Source: Methanobacterium sp. UBA279
GTDB lineage: Archaea; Methanobacteriota; Methanobacteria; Methanobacteriales; Methanobacteriaceae
NCBI GenBank assembly: GCA_002502855.1
Contig: DAQK01000012.1
Location: forward strand, 10,191 to 74,190
Reading direction: 5' to 3'
DNA: 64,000 bases
Shown: piece by piece, positions 36,913 through 46,911 of the stretch
Layout of the letters: each line of letters begins with the position of its first letter
Numbering within the stretch: position 1 is the stretch's first letter
The notes under the pieces: model-generated
Databases searched by the model: none
Seen by the model: only the letters and a program-made list of their open reading frames with translations
Told to the model about the DNA's origin: nothing
Position numbers and translations under genes: made by a program

Positions 36913-37683
36913 ATGAGATCCATATGGTCAGGCCACGTAATATTTGGTACGATTTTCATCCCGGTCCGGTTGTATGCAGCCAGCGGGAATCTGCACGTCC
37001 CCTTCCACCAGGTGCATAAGGAGGACTGCGGACGGGTGCGGTACAAGAAAGTATGTGAGAAGGATGGTGAGGAATTAACCCGTGAGGATATAGGGAAAGC
37101 TTATATCATAGCCGGTGAATGCATCCAGTTTACCGATGAAGAGATCGATGCTCTTAAACCAGCAGCCACCCGTACCATGGAGGTACAGGGGTTCTGTGAC
37201 TTTGATGAGATACCAGTGATTGCCTTAAACAGGTCCTACTACCTGGGAACAGAATCACCCTCCCGGGGAGGTGTGGGACAGAGCTTCCAGCTACTGAGAG
37301 AAGCCATGGTGAAGAGGGATAAAGTTGCAATTGTGAAATGGGTGGCCCGGAGCAACGAGTACATAGGTGTACTACAGCCCCACCACGACGGTTTCCTGTT
37401 AAAGCAATTACTATACCATGAACAGGTACGGTCGCCAGAAGAAATGGAAGTTATTGAGGCGGAGGTAAACCCTGATCTGGTTGATAAAGGGGCTCAGGTG
37501 GTGGACAGTATGGCCTTACATTTCAACTGGGAAGACTATACCGAGACCTACACCCAACAGGTGAAGGAACTTATAGAGAAGAAAGCCCTGGGTGAGCCCA
37601 TTGAGATATCCGAGTTTAAACCACCTGAAGTGAAATCCTTAGAGGCGGAGCTGGAGAAGATGCTGGCTACCGTCGAGGATTAA
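36913..37683 (+). CDS. ku: Ku-type DNA end-binding protein
   Basis: 256 residues, bacterial-type Ku core: starts RSIWSGHVIFGTIFIPVRLY, then HQVHKEDCGRVRYKKVC, a central YYLGTESP-like beta-barrel arm, and EEYTET-type C-terminal helix. It forms a homodimeric ring that threads DNA ends and recruits ligase. GTG at 36904 is in frame, but AAGGTG at 36901-36906 lies ahead of ATG 36913, so I use the ATG. An ATP-dependent ligase begins 43 nt downstream, which makes a two-gene non-homologous end-joining unit. Ku is patchy in archaea, suggesting gain from bacteria. Confidence 0.93.
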   Translation: MRSIWSGHVIFGTIFIPVRLYAASGNLHVPFHQVHKEDCGRVRYKKVCEKDGEELTREDIGKAYIIAGECIQFTDEEIDALKPAATRTMEVQGFCDFDEIPVIALNRSYYLGTESPSRGGVGQSFQLLREAMVKRDKVAIVKWVARSNEYIGVLQPHHDGFLLKQLLYHEQVRSPEEMEVIEAEVNPDLVDKGAQVVDSMALHFNWEDYTETYTQQVKELIEKKALGEPIEISEFKPPEVKSLEAELEKMLATVED

Positions 37684-37726
37684 ATGGTATTTCTAATTTA
37701 TTTTATTTTCTAGGATGTAATGACCT

Positions 37727-38617
37727 ATGATGGAACCCATGCTGGCCAAACTGGAAGATCCAGATATAAAATTGAGTGGTACCTGGATCAGCGAACCCAA
37801 ATATGATGGGCAGAGACTAATCACCGAGTACGATGGGACCACCATGAAGATGTGGACCCGGAGACACCTCCAAGTTGCCAAGAAGTTCCCGGAACTAACC
37901 GAGGCACTGAAGAAGAATGTGAAGGGTAAAAGCTGGATTTTAGATGGTGAACTGACCGTGCCAGGAGGTCTGGCCAAGCTGGTTAACCGTAACGTGGACG
38001 ATAAATTACGCATCAAAATACTCTCCAAGAAGATGCCCGCCACCTACCACATATTCGATATCATGGAGTACGATGGGAAAAACCTCATCAACCACCCCCT
38101 GAAAAAGCGTAAAAAGATACTGGTAGAGGCCCTCCACCCCGATGAACGCACCCGCCTGGTGCCCTTTAAATTGGTGGACAACTCCACTATAAAGGAACAT
38201 TTCAAAGAATACACAGGGCAGGGACATGAAGGTGCAATCCTTAAAAACACCCGGTCAAAATATGAGCCCGGGAAGAGAACCGGCCAGTGGATCAAGATAA
38301 AAAGGGAAGACACCGTAAACGTGTACATCATTGGAGCCACTAAAAGCGAGAACATCCCCTTCGGCGCCCTGATGATGGAAAGAAACGGAGAATACTTTGG
38401 AAAAGTGGGTACTGGGTTCAGTGACCAGGATAGAAGAGATATACTGAAATTCCTTAAACAAAACGAAGCTCCCCTCCATGTGCCGGTACCGCCAGATGTG
38501 GAGGACCAGATACTCATCACCACCAAACCATTATTTGCCGAGATCAAAGTCAACGAACTCATCAAAGGGGGCAAGTCACCAAGGGCTCCGGTCTGGGTGA
38601 GGTTCCGGTGGGACTAG
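37727..38617 (+). CDS. ATP-dependent DNA ligase (LigD-ligase type)
   Basis: 296 residues: nucleotidyltransferase domain with the adenylated Lys in EPKYDGQR (near residue 26), WILDGELT (motif III), HIFDIMEYDG (motif IIIa), EGAILKN (motif IV) and QWIKIKR (motif V), then an OB-fold. This is the size and layout of the ligase domain of bacterial LigD and of stand-alone archaeal NHEJ ligases. No polymerase or phosphoesterase domain is fused or nearby. It should seal breaks held by Ku. Distinct from the large replicative ligase expected elsewhere. Confidence 0.92.
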   Translation: MMEPMLAKLEDPDIKLSGTWISEPKYDGQRLITEYDGTTMKMWTRRHLQVAKKFPELTEALKKNVKGKSWILDGELTVPGGLAKLVNRNVDDKLRIKILSKKMPATYHIFDIMEYDGKNLINHPLKKRKKILVEALHPDERTRLVPFKLVDNSTIKEHFKEYTGQGHEGAILKNTRSKYEPGKRTGQWIKIKREDTVNVYIIGATKSENIPFGALMMERNGEYFGKVGTGFSDQDRRDILKFLKQNEAPLHVPVPPDVEDQILITTKPLFAEIKVNELIKGGKSPRAPVWVRFRWD

Positions 38618-38652
38618 AATCCAAAAAAAATTTTTACCAAGTTGGAGTACTC

Positions 38653-38964
38653 ATGGTTAATAACCAGTTAAGAATGGAAGAGTTGATATGGCAATCCATA
38701 AGGGATAAAAAACTCCTGAAAATCAATTATAGAGGAGGACCTGAAAGAATCGTTGAACCCTATGTTTATGGACGGGATAAATATGGTCTAAAATTAAGTG
38801 CCTATCAATTATCTGGTTACAGCATCAGTGGAAGCATACCGGAATGGAGATTGTTCAAGGTTGATCTGATAAACCATATGGTGCAGTTAGACCAGAAGTT
38901 TCAGGTGCGGCGTACTTACAATCCCGATTATGAGATTGTAACTGAAGTTATCTGTATGATTTGA
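38653..38964 (+). CDS. WYL-like domain protein
   Basis: 103 residues. RIVEPYVYGRDKYGLKLSAYQ, a later WRLFKVDLINHM and the preceding LLKINYRGG fit a stand-alone WYL-type SH3-like ligand-binding domain, often seen in regulators tied to DNA damage and defence. No HTH is attached. An in-frame GTG at 38608 overlaps the ligase; GGAG at 38644-38647 favours ATG 38653. It is co-directional with ku and ligase, so possibly part of the repair unit. Confidence 0.65.
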   Translation: MVNNQLRMEELIWQSIRDKKLLKINYRGGPERIVEPYVYGRDKYGLKLSAYQLSGYSISGSIPEWRLFKVDLINHMVQLDQKFQVRRTYNPDYEIVTEVICMI

Positions 38965-39086
38965 GGACTTATTCAGCATTTCACTTATTTAAATGAAATC
39001 TAAATTTTTTTGGATTTGAGTTTAAAATTCAAAGTGAATCTTATTTATCCGAAATTTTTTTACACATACAGTCTAATAATAAACAC

Positions 39087-40568
39087 ATGACAGATCTCTC
39101 TTTCTACGGCGGTGTCCGTGAAATAGGTGGTAATAAAATTAAAGTAGATGGAAAAGAGAATTCTTTCTTCTTTGATTTTGGATTGGCATTTGGAACAGCC
39201 AATGAATACCTTGATGAGTTTCTCCAGCCCCGTAAATCCAATGGGATAATGGATTTTGTAACTCTGGGTTTGTTACCCTGTATCAAGGGAATATATCGTG
39301 AGGATTACCTCCGGCATTCAGGCCTATCCTACGAGAAGGAACCCGCAGTGGACGGTGTCCTGATCAGCCACTCACACGTGGACCATGCGGCTTATATACA
39401 CCATTTACGAGAGGACATTCCCATATACATCTCCGAACAGTCCTACCTTATCTTAAGGGCACTGGAGGAGACGGGTGTTACATCTTTTTCTGATTACACC
39501 CGGCTTCGAAAGTCCTTCCAGCTTGTAGCGAAGAAGCGCGGCGATGGCCACACCCGTGCCACCAATATAAAGGTTGACCGGGATATTCGGGTTTTAAAGC
39601 CCTACCAGGGATATGGACTCGGTGAATTCGAGATCAAACTGGTTCCAGTGGACCACTCACTACCTGGAGCGGCGGGTTACATCGCTGATAACGGTGAAGA
39701 CACCATCGTGTATACTGGTGACCTCCGTTTCCACGGCAGACAGCCGGAACTGACCCGGAAGTTCACTGAAATTGCCAGTAAAGCCAACCCCACCATCATG
39801 CTCAGTGAGGGGACGCGGATAAATAGTGATAGCAATATCAGCGAGGAGGATATAGAGAAGCGAGCGGTGGAGGAGATCAGTAAGGTTAATGGCCTGGTCA
39901 TGGTGAATTATCCCATGCGTGACCTGGACCGCCTGCAGACCTTTTACAACGTGGCCCGGGAGACGGACCGTAAACTGGTGGTATCTCTTAAACAGGCCTA
40001 CATACTCGGACTTTTCACTGGACAGGACTACCCGGAAGTTAAGGATGTGATGGTATACAGGCCACGGAGAAGCTGGGGCCTGGTTGATGACCAGACCTTC
40101 GCCTGTGTGGAGGGTGAATGGATGTGCTCATCATATATAGATCCAGAACAAATTCAAAGGGATTACAAGACCTGGGAGAGGGATTTCCTGGGCCTGGATA
40201 ATTTAATCAACTACCGGGACCTGCAGGAGGAGCCCGGCGAGTACCTGTTTCGCTGCGACTTCTTCGAATTCAATGAACTAATCGATATAAAACCGGTGAA
40301 CGCTGTATATATAAAGTCCAGTACAGAGCCGTTCGATGATGAGATGAAGATAAGTGAAGGGAAGGTTAAAAAATGGCTGGACCTCTTCGGTATCCACTAC
40401 GTAGATAAGGGCTTCCATGCATCTGGACACGCCAACGGCCAGGAGATTCTGGAGATGATCCGTGAGATCAAACCGGAGAAACTGTATCCCATACACACCA
40501 CTGACCCAGAGGCATTCCAGGTTTTAGAAGATGAGGGGATCGAAGTGATGTATCCTGTCCCAAAATAA
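39087..40568 (+). CDS. Metallo-beta-lactamase/beta-CASP-like nuclease (RNase J-like)
   Basis: 493 residues. N-terminal MBL motifs: FFDFG, the HxHxDH motif as SHSHVDHA, the metal His in VDHSLPGA and [10 protein letters not shown] middle part resembles a beta-CASP cap and a C-terminal section returns with [11 protein letters not shown] and [10 protein letters not shown], matching motifs A-C of RNase J/CPSF nucleases. The substrate (RNA 5' ends or DNA) is not settled. Position after Ku, ligase and a WYL protein makes an Artemis-like end-processing role worth considering, but it lies 122 nt away with its own promoter space. Confidence 0.8.
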   Translation: MTDLSFYGGVREIGGNKIKVDGKENSFFFDFGLAFGTANEYLDEFLQPRKSNGIMDFVTLGLLPCIKGIYREDYLRHSGLSYEKEPAVDGVLISHSHVDHAAYIHHLREDIPIYISEQSYLILRALEETGVTSFSDYTRLRKSFQLVAKKRGDGHTRATNIKVDRDIRVLKPYQGYGLGEFEIKLVPVDHSLPGAAGYIADNGEDTIVYTGDLRFHGRQPELTRKFTEIASKANPTIMLSEGTRINSDSNISEEDIEKRAVEEISKVNGLVMVNYPMRDLDRLQTFYNVARETDRKLVVSLKQAYILGLFTGQDYPEVKDVMVYRPRRSWGLVDDQTFACVEGEWMCSSYIDPEQIQRDYKTWERDFLGLDNLINYRDLQEEPGEYLFRCDFFEFNELIDIKPVNAVYIKSSTEPFDDEMKISEGKVKKWLDLFGIHYVDKGFHASGHANGQEILEMIREIKPEKLYPIHTTDPEAFQVLEDEGIEVMYPVPK

Positions 40569-40592
40569 TCTTGTTTTATTGATATAACAAAC

Positions 40593-40739
40593 ATGAAATT
40601 TAAAGGACAATATACTCCCCATAACCCCCATAATAACGGTAAAACTCTCTCCATGCAGAACACCGGTGTACCAGTAGCTCCTGCAGCACTAGGTTTGCTC
40701 AGTATCATTGGTGGAACACTTTACGGTAAATTGAGGTAA
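40593..40739 (+). CDS. 48-aa mini-ORF resembling a surface-protein C-terminal anchor
   Basis: Found by reading the + strand: Lys/Asn/His-rich start, then MQNTGVPVAPAALGLLSIIGG and a short tail TLYGKLR. The TGVP element, single hydrophobic helix and terminal basic residues look like the C-terminal sorting/anchor end of adhesin-like proteins of this order. There is no ribosome binding site. It may be the leftover 3' end of a lost surface gene, since a terminator follows at once. Expression is doubtful. Confidence 0.45.
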   Translation: MKFKGQYTPHNPHNNGKTLSMQNTGVPVAPAALGLLSIIGGTLYGKLR

Positions 40740-40743
40740 TCCT

Positions 40744-40764
40744 ACTGGGTTTACCCCAGTTTTT
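40744..40764 (+). terminator. Hairpin-T-tract terminator
   Basis: ACTGGG-5-CCCAGT stem followed by TTTTT, 4 nt after the mini-ORF stop. A perfect 6-bp stem with U-run, placed before dapL. Confidence 0.65.
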
Positions 40765-40874
40765 CTATTTTTAAATTGTTCCTAAACATACTTCTCAACA
40801 AATTTTAAATAATCTGGAAATCAACAGATCACTAGTCTATTTTAAAATTTTATTTATAATTAGAGGAATCCAAT

Positions 40875-42113
40875 ATGTCATCCATCAATGAAAACTATCT
40901 GCTACTGGAGAGCAGTTATCTATTTGCAGAAATCGATACCCGTGTCGAAAAATATCAGAATGAAAATCCTGATGCCAATATCATCCGTATGGGTATTGGT
41001 GATGTGACAAAACCCTTACCACCAGCGATAATTGACAAATTCAAGACGGGTGTCGATGAAATGGGTCAGGCCGAGACATTCAAGGGCTACGGACCATACC
41101 GGGGTTATGATTTTCTAATCGAAGAGATAATCAAACATGACTTCACACCACGGGGTATCCAATTAGACAATGAAGAGGTATTCGTAAGTGAGGGGGCTAA
41201 ACCAGATACTGGGAACATCCAGGAGATATTCGGTGTAAACAACGTGGTAGCCGTAACCGACCCGGTATACCCAGTATACGTGGAGAGTAATATAATGACC
41301 GGCCGTGGAGGTCCTATGAGAGAAGATGGTAAATATGAGGGCCTGGTCTACTTACCCTGCACTGAAGAAAACGGGTTTGTACCTGAACTCCCAGAAAAAA
41401 CCGTAGATCTAATCTACCTATGCTTCCCCAACAACCCCACCGGAACGGTACTTACCCGGGACGAGTTAGCTAAATGGGTGAATTACGCCCGGGAAAATAG
41501 GGCAGTAATTCTATTTGACGCTGCTTATGAAGCATATATACAGGAAGAGGATATCCCCCACAGTATCTATGAAATTGAAGGTGCTAAAGAAGTGGCTATT
41601 GAATTTAGAAGCTTTTCCAAAAACGCTGGCTTTACCGGTACCCGGTGTGCATATACTGTGGTGCCCAAGGAACTGGTAGGTTATGATTCAGATGGTAACC
41701 CCCATTCTTTAAACGAATTATGGTACCGGAGATTAACCACCAAGTTCAACGGTGTCTCCTACCCCATACAAGTTGCAGCATCAGGAATCTACACCCCACA
41801 AGGACAAAGGGAGATTAAAGATCTGGTAGATTATTACATGAAAAATGCAGCTATCATCAGGGAAAGCTTAACTGAGATCGGCTTGAACGTTTACGGTGGA
41901 GTAAACTCACCTTATATATGGATTAAAACACCGGATGGTATCGATTCCTGGGACTTCTTCGACCTGCTCCTGAAAAAGGCGCACATCGTAGGCACCCCCG
42001 GGGTTGGCTTCGGACCCAGTGGAGAAGGTTACCTGAGATTAACAGCCTTCAACACCCTGGAAAATACGAAAAAAGCCATGGAACGTATAACCAGGTTACA
42101 GGGAGAAATTTAG
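40875..42113 (+). CDS. dapL: LL-diaminopimelate aminotransferase
   Basis: 412-residue PLP enzyme that makes LL-diaminopimelate from tetrahydrodipicolinate in one step for lysine synthesis. Typical features: [13 protein letters not shown], the [17 protein letters not shown] segment, [30 protein letters not shown], and the PLP lysine in [17 protein letters not shown]. Length is standard. GAGGA precedes ATG. The gene is monocistronic between a terminator and a small degenerate gene. Confidence 0.96.
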   Translation: MSSINENYLLLESSYLFAEIDTRVEKYQNENPDANIIRMGIGDVTKPLPPAIIDKFKTGVDEMGQAETFKGYGPYRGYDFLIEEIIKHDFTPRGIQLDNEEVFVSEGAKPDTGNIQEIFGVNNVVAVTDPVYPVYVESNIMTGRGGPMREDGKYEGLVYLPCTEENGFVPELPEKTVDLIYLCFPNNPTGTVLTRDELAKWVNYARENRAVILFDAAYEAYIQEEDIPHSIYEIEGAKEVAIEFRSFSKNAGFTGTRCAYTVVPKELVGYDSDGNPHSLNELWYRRLTTKFNGVSYPIQVAASGIYTPQGQREIKDLVDYYMKNAAIIRESLTEIGLNVYGGVNSPYIWIKTPDGIDSWDFFDLLLKKAHIVGTPGVGFGPSGEGYLRLTAFNTLENTKKAMERITRLQGEI

Positions 42114-42269
42114 GTTAAGTTCTTTCCCTATAGGATTAAGTTCTTACCTCTAATTTTAAGTTTCCTCACCATCTGATATTTTTATTTTTTTTAAAATACG
42201 GATGATGTTTGTTACCATAAACATTATTTATCATGAATGACAAATGATTGATTGTGGGGGGGAGTTGAA

Positions 42270-42450
42270 GTGGAATGTCACTATTGTAATGAGGATAATT
42301 CCAGATGATGTTTAGATATGCACTAACTGTGGAAGTGACATCATCTACAAAAAGAAATCCTGGCATTCATTACACAAACTTCTCTGGGATAATAAAATCA
42401 ATCAGGATATATTAGAGACATTAAATGAATTAAGTCACCAGGAAAAATAA
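42270..42450 (+). pseudogene. Degenerate small zinc-ribbon gene
   Basis: GGGGGGGAG precedes GTG at 42270, which opens ECHYCNEDNSR and then meets TGA at 42306. A shifted frame goes on with CTNCGSDIIYKKKSWHSLHKL and a short helical tail to TAA at 42448. Two CxxC knuckles in two frames suggest a former zinc-ribbon protein of about 60 residues. At least one stop and one frameshift separate them. The rest of the 42114-42580 gap holds nothing recognisable. Confidence 0.45.
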
Positions 42451-42580
42451 TTTAAAGAAAAGCATTTTGTGGATGTGGCTCGTAATTTAAATAGAACCAG
42501 GGAGAGATAATCCACTACTTTTAAGATGTTGGATCTCCCCTTTATTTTTAAAATATATTGATTTAAAATAAGTAGAATAA

Positions 42581-43078
42581 TTATTTTCCTGGTGATGGGT
42601 GGGGGTTTCCCACGGTTATGGCGCTGTCGGTGGTATTCTGCAGGGCTATGCTGAAGCCTGGTTCGGCACCGATCACTATGGTTTCCTTACCATTTTCTTT
42701 GGTCTTGTTTAAAAGTGGTAGGAAGTCTGCGTTACGGGTCATCAGGGCCAGTACATCTATGTTAGGATTGTAGATGAGTTCCATTGCTTCCATGGCCAGG
42801 TGTACGTCGGTATCACCGGCTACCACGATGGGGGTGAACCCTTGATTTACAATGGCTTCTATCAATTTGTCCGAGGCGTACTGGTTTAATAGGACCTTTC
42901 CCACCCTCATCTTTCCGTATTCAGACATCAGTTCCCGGATGGATTCCAGGTCAAGATTGAATTCCTTACGGAGCATGTTGGGACCGTCCACCAGCAGTCC
43001 TATATTTTTCTGGGCGGATACTTTCTTTTTAAGTGGAAGATAATCTCTTATAGAGCTAGATTTATTAGAATTACCCAT
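42581..43078 (-). CDS. NYN/PIN-like nuclease domain protein (TIGR00288-like)
   Basis: 165 residues: a compact NYN domain with [15 protein letters not shown] (first acidic Asp), [21 protein letters not shown] (second) and [13 protein letters not shown] (third). These acidic clusters are the metal site of PIN/NYN RNases. The archaeal TIGR00288 group is built the same way. AAGGAG precedes ATG. It is a likely RNA-processing or decay enzyme, cytoplasmic; the target is unknown. Confidence 0.85.
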   Translation of the reverse strand: MGNSNKSSSIRDYLPLKKKVSAQKNIGLLVDGPNMLRKEFNLDLESIRELMSEYGKMRVGKVLLNQYASDKLIEAIVNQGFTPIVVAGDTDVHLAMEAMELIYNPNIDVLALMTRNADFLPLLNKTKENGKETIVIGAEPGFSIALQNTTDSAITVGNPHPSPGK

Positions 43079-43254
43079 TTAATTTCTCCTTCTTTATTTT
43101 CTCGTCTATTTCTCTTTTTTTATTATGCAACGTTTTTTTTTAATCTCATAGGCAAACTTTGAAATTTAAGTAACTTTATGTTGAATTTTATTAAAATAAC
43201 TTTATGTATGATTATTTCTATTAAAACTTTGCCTAAAATAGATATGCCCAAATT

Positions 43255-43533
43255 ATGCCCAAATTAATCCAACCACCCAAAAACTGGTTAATTCTACAAG
43301 TTGGGATTTTAGGTGGGGGTTGCATCTTAATCTTGTGGAGTATACACTCTAACAATGAGAAGTTGATCAAAAAAAAGGATGATACAAACCAGTGGGAATA
43401 AACTCTCAAGATGCAGGCCAAAGAACTGGTGAATGAACCAGGAGGCGGTGAAACTCCTAGAAATGTTGGTCCACTGGGATATACAAAAACGAGTTTGATT
43501 ATGGCCGGCCAGTTGGATGAAACCACTTTGTGA
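43255..43533 (+). pseudogene. Possible small membrane protein frame with one internal stop
   Basis: In the 591-bp gap before hsp20 one + frame starts at ATG 43255, encodes a single membrane helix (WLILQVGILGGGCILILWSI) and a charged tail, and stops at TAA 43399. It then stays open in the same frame to TGA 43531. The second part contains GGGETPRNVGPLGYTKT. No ribosome binding site is seen. It may be a decayed gene; I rate it weak. Nothing else stands out in 43079-43669. Confidence 0.3.
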
Positions 43534-43669
43534 GAGTTAATACCCTTACGTAGACAGAGAGTTAACACTCCCTAGACGGGATTGTTAACCCTTACGTAGA
43601 TAAACTGGTTTATAAATTCAACCGATTTTAACCATCAATTCCCATAGGGAACTAGAAAAGCTTTCGAGA

Positions 43670-44116
43670 TTATTTTATCTCTACTTTGAAGCTTTCTTCT
43701 TTTTCCTCTTTAGGGACTTCCACGGTTAAAACGTCCTGGTTAAAGCGGGCTTCTGCTTGTTCTGGTATCACTTTTCTGGGGAATCTAACAGTTCTCCTTA
43801 AATAACCACTTTTCTGGTCGTTTATGGTTATGTGACTTCCCCTTTCGACTTCGCTGGTGATGTCGAATTTTGCTTTGACTTTCATCCTTTTATCGGTTAC
43901 GTTTAGTTCGATGTCCTCTTTCTTGATGCCGGGCAGATCCACGTGCACTATTACACTGTCGTCTGTTTCTATTATGTCCTTACCTGGGACGAATGTGTAG
44001 TCAACTATGGATTTTTCAATGTCGTATCTGATGTTGTCGATGGTCTGGGCCGTGTCTTCCAGCATCTTCTCGACTAAACCTTTCCTATCTAAAATAGTCC
44101 TGTTTCTTCTTCTCAT
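43670..44116 (-). CDS. hsp20: Hsp20 family small heat shock protein
   Basis: 148 residues. A short variable N-terminus is followed by the alpha-crystallin domain: [26 protein letters not shown], then [30 protein letters not shown], and a terminal VEIK in place of the usual IXI. It forms oligomers that hold unfolded proteins. GAGGCG precedes ATG. It stands alone with about 230 bp of AT-rich upstream DNA for its promoter. Confidence 0.93.
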   Translation of the reverse strand: MRRRNRTILDRKGLVEKMLEDTAQTIDNIRYDIEKSIVDYTFVPGKDIIETDDSVIVHVDLPGIKKEDIELNVTDKRMKVKAKFDITSEVERGSHITINDQKSGYLRRTVRFPRKVIPEQAEARFNQDVLTVEVPKEEKEESFKVEIK

Positions 44117-44347
44117 TTTTTATCGCCTCATATCTTGAGTCATTTACTATGTTATCTAAGGATTAATATATAGTTATCGTTATCTCACAGGGGGTGTTTA
44201 CAAAAAGAGAGTTTAAAGGATTTAAGGGAGTAGGGCTGTTAAAAATATAAAAAATTAGTTTATTAGATGAAAAAAAGTTAATTTAGATAAAAGCGAGTTA
44301 TTAGATTTAGAAAATTAATTAAATTTAAAAAATGATGTTTTTCATCA

Positions 44348-44797
44348 TCAATCCTTGTAGATCAATCCCAAAACGAATCTAACTATATGGATTATCAGGG
44401 AGATGACAGATACTACTATCATCAGTGCGATGAGGATCTTCAAGGCGATGTCCAGGCCTTCACCCACCAGGAATGGAAATACCACAAAAAAGGTGTAGGC
44501 AGTTATTATAAACAGCACATCGACTACGGCTTGCAGGAGGTTTCTTAAACAGTTAGGGTGATAGAATATGAAGATCAGGTTTACTATGATGGCCGCCAAT
44601 AGGAAATAGTTCACTATCCATAAAACATCGGCAAATGATGGGGCTATGAAGCTGATATGCCAGTTCAGGAGGTTGTTGGCTATATAATAGAGTATGATGT
44701 TGACGATCACCGCCACGATGAACTCCGCTCTGTGGTGTTCTTTATCCTTTTCTAGAAATTTATCCATCTTAGATAATTCTTTACCGTTGTTTATCAT
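44348..44797 (-). CDS. Four-helix membrane protein, unknown
   Basis: 149 residues: a charged start of about 25 residues, then four hydrophobic helices (about 27-50, 55-78, 85-110 and 115-142). No motif that I recognise. AGGAAG before ATG. It lies 44 nt after the response regulator gene on the same strand, so the pair may be co-transcribed and the membrane protein might relate to signal reception, which is only a guess. Confidence 0.7.
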   Translation of the reverse strand: MINNGKELSKMDKFLEKDKEHHRAEFIVAVIVNIILYYIANNLLNWHISFIAPSFADVLWIVNYFLLAAIIVNLIFIFYHPNCLRNLLQAVVDVLFIITAYTFFVVFPFLVGEGLDIALKILIALMIVVSVISLIIHIVRFVLGLIYKD

Positions 44798-44841
44798 TTA
44801 AAATCTTCCTAATACGAAAATAATTTTCATATTTTACAAAA

Positions 44842-45711
44842 TCAGTCATGATTCAGGGCTATCTTGTATCTGCATAGTGGCTTGTTGATGCTGGCATCGG
44901 AAAGTGATTCTATATCCCCATCAATACCGGTCCAGCTAAAGGTCTGTTTCAACATGGCCTGGCATATCAGGCAGCAGAATATGTTTTCATAGTTTTTTTC
45001 ACACCAGGTGCAGTCCCGGAAGGTGAGTATCCATTCGTCCCTTTGATCAAATACATCCACTTCAAAGCCCAGGTTCTGGAAGAAGTTGATGATCCAGTTG
45101 AGGTAGACCTGCAGTTTACCTGTGTCTGGGAGTTTATCGAATACTCCCTTATTGTATCTGCCAGTTTCCTTGAGAAATCGAGGTTTCATGAATTTTTCGA
45201 ATTTCTTATGGAATATCCCCAGGAAGGCCCCCCTCTTATCAATGGATAGGTTGGATGATAACTGGGGAATCATGCTCTGGAGGAAAACCTGCACATCACT
45301 TAAACTTTCGGATTTATTGTTCTTGAGTTCTTGCTTGTTGCTCCTGTAGTTGTGAATGGCTATTTCAATGTTGCTCATCAATTCTCCTTCAGAGATAGGT
45401 TTAACCAGGAACCCTGCACTTTTGGTATTTTTTAGCCGGTCTGGTTCCACTGATTCTAAGGCGGTGATATAGAGAACCGGGATATCCATGAATTCCTTGA
45501 TCTTACGGGCGGCGTCTACTCCATCTATTTCTCCCTTCAATATGATATCCATCAAAATTAGATCGGGTTTTAAGGTTAAAGCTTCTTTTATAGCGTCTTC
45601 ACCACTACATACCACGGATAAAACTTCGTAATCTGCTGATTCTATTACGTTTCGAATTTCTAAGGCAGTAATGGCTTCATCTTCTACGATCATTACCCCT
45701 GCTTTTGCCAT
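44842..45711 (-). CDS. Response regulator: receiver domain plus methanogen output domain
   Basis: 289 residues. Residues 1-120 are a CheY-like receiver: acidic pair VEDE, phosphoacceptor Asp in LILMDIIL, Thr in YITALES and Lys in LVKPISE. After a linker, residues about 145-289 form a Cys-rich domain (CTWCEKNYENIFCCLICQAML) that resembles methanogen output domain 1 (MetOD1). No DNA-binding HTH is seen. No histidine kinase is adjacent, so its partner lies elsewhere. GGGGAGA precedes ATG. It is a cytoplasmic signalling protein, output unknown. Confidence 0.85.
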   Translation of the reverse strand: MAKAGVMIVEDEAITALEIRNVIESADYEVLSVVCSGEDAIKEALTLKPDLILMDIILKGEIDGVDAARKIKEFMDIPVLYITALESVEPDRLKNTKSAGFLVKPISEGELMSNIEIAIHNYRSNKQELKNNKSESLSDVQVFLQSMIPQLSSNLSIDKRGAFLGIFHKKFEKFMKPRFLKETGRYNKGVFDKLPDTGKLQVYLNWIINFFQNLGFEVDVFDQRDEWILTFRDCTWCEKNYENIFCCLICQAMLKQTFSWTGIDGDIESLSDASINKPLCRYKIALNHD

Positions 45712-45976
45712 CTAATGGTCTCCCCTTCTACAAAACTAATAGTAATTCCTAACACAACCTTTGATTTATTTTATATATAAATATTGGGAATTGGATTTTA
45801 GTTAACTCCTAGGCTACAGATTTTGATATAAAACTTAGAGAAAACTTATTAATAGGTTCATATAAATAGAATTACGATGATGGGGATCTGATTGCGGAAT
45901 TTATATTTATTTTATTAAAGGGAGTCCATATGGTCCGGGTGTAAAAACCTATACCATCATCTTTATTTTAATATTA

Positions 45977-46279
45977 TTAAACATCCTCTGAAGCATTCAT
46001 CACTTCAAATCCTGATTTTTCATACATCTCCTGGGCAGATTCCCATTCACTCTGGCACATCTTCACCTCTTCAAGCCGGCACAGCATCCTGTGTTCTAAG
46101 GCATCGTAGAAGCAGTGCTCAGGGTTAATCCAATAAAAAGATAGCCCTATCTTCACTTCGAAGCTTTTAAGAAAAAGTATATCCGGTACCTCTATGTCCC
46201 TTCCCAGGAGATATTCATCCAGGACTTCAGTTACCTTTTCATCTGTAACTTCCACTCTGCGCTCAACCCACACCCTCAT
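45977..46279 (-). CDS. Small hypothetical protein
   Basis: 100 residues, not recognised. Acidic and Trp/Cys-containing, with a beta-rich start (RVWVERRVEV), a central WINPEHCFYDALEHRMLCRLEE helix and a terminal helix. GGTGAG lies 5 nt before ATG. It sits 68 nt downstream of a methyltransferase on the same strand. The clear ribosome site and uninterrupted frame support a real gene. Confidence 0.6.
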   Translation of the reverse strand: MRVWVERRVEVTDEKVTEVLDEYLLGRDIEVPDILFLKSFEVKIGLSFYWINPEHCFYDALEHRMLCRLEEVKMCQSEWESAQEMYEKSGFEVMNASEDV

Positions 46280-46347
46280 CTTCTCACCAGTTATATTATA
46301 TGTCCTGGCTGGTACTTGATTTTTTAGTTAAATTGTGTTCCTGAGTT

Positions 46348-46911
46348 TCAGGTTTCAGGTAGTATTCTTAGGTGGTCTGGCCCCACAACGTAGAGGTAGA
46401 TATGGTTTTTCGGGTCTTCCTGGACTGGTTGCCATCCATTGAATTTCCAGTAATAGGTTACCACCCTGGTCCCTGGCTGGAGTTCGACTTTCAGTTTACT
46501 TTTTAAATTCTGATTCGCTTTGCGGGAGAGGAATAGAGTTACCACCGTGGCTTCGCTGATATCTTCCCTGAAGAAGTTACCCCACCGGATATCCACCTGC
46601 TTCTGCAGCCCCAGAATTAACACCTTCACCTTCGACCATAAAAATCTCAGTGGATCGGCTTCAATCCCCACCGCTTGGGCATTGAAGCTCCGGGCGGCTT
46701 CTATCACTATCCTGCCATCACCAGATCCCAGATCATAAACTACGTCACCTGCTTCTACCCGGGCCATCTCTAACATATTTTTAACTATTTTCCGGGAGGT
46801 AGGTTCGAATCCTGCGCCGATAACATCTGACCAGAAAATCCATAACATGAAAACAGCGAAAATTATAATGGAAATGGTGAGAAAGTAAATTATCTGGTTG
46901 GTGATTAACAT
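46348..46911 (-). CDS. Membrane-anchored class I SAM methyltransferase (aKMT/DOT1-like)
   Basis: 187 residues: an N-terminal membrane helix (about 4-27), then GAGFEPTSRKIVKNMLEMARV and motif I VVYDLGSGDGRIVIEAA, with an acidic loop GIEAD for SAM ribose binding. This pattern is that of small archaeal DOT1-like lysine methyltransferases, though the substrate cannot be told. The catalytic domain should face the cytoplasm. AGGAGC precedes ATG. Confidence 0.8.
   Translation of the reverse strand: MLITNQIIYFLTISIIIFAVFMLWIFWSDVIGAGFEPTSRKIVKNMLEMARVEAGDVVYDLGSGDGRIVIEAARSFNAQAVGIEADPLRFLWSKVKVLILGLQKQVDIRWGNFFREDISEATVVTLFLSRKANQNLKSKLKVELQPGTRVVTYYWKFNGWQPVQEDPKNHIYLYVVGPDHLRILPET

Noticed and set aside
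43233..43568. 111-codon minus-strand frame in the gap before hsp20
   Set aside because: No ribosome site and unconvincing residue composition; the + strand frame there is a little more plausible but also weak.
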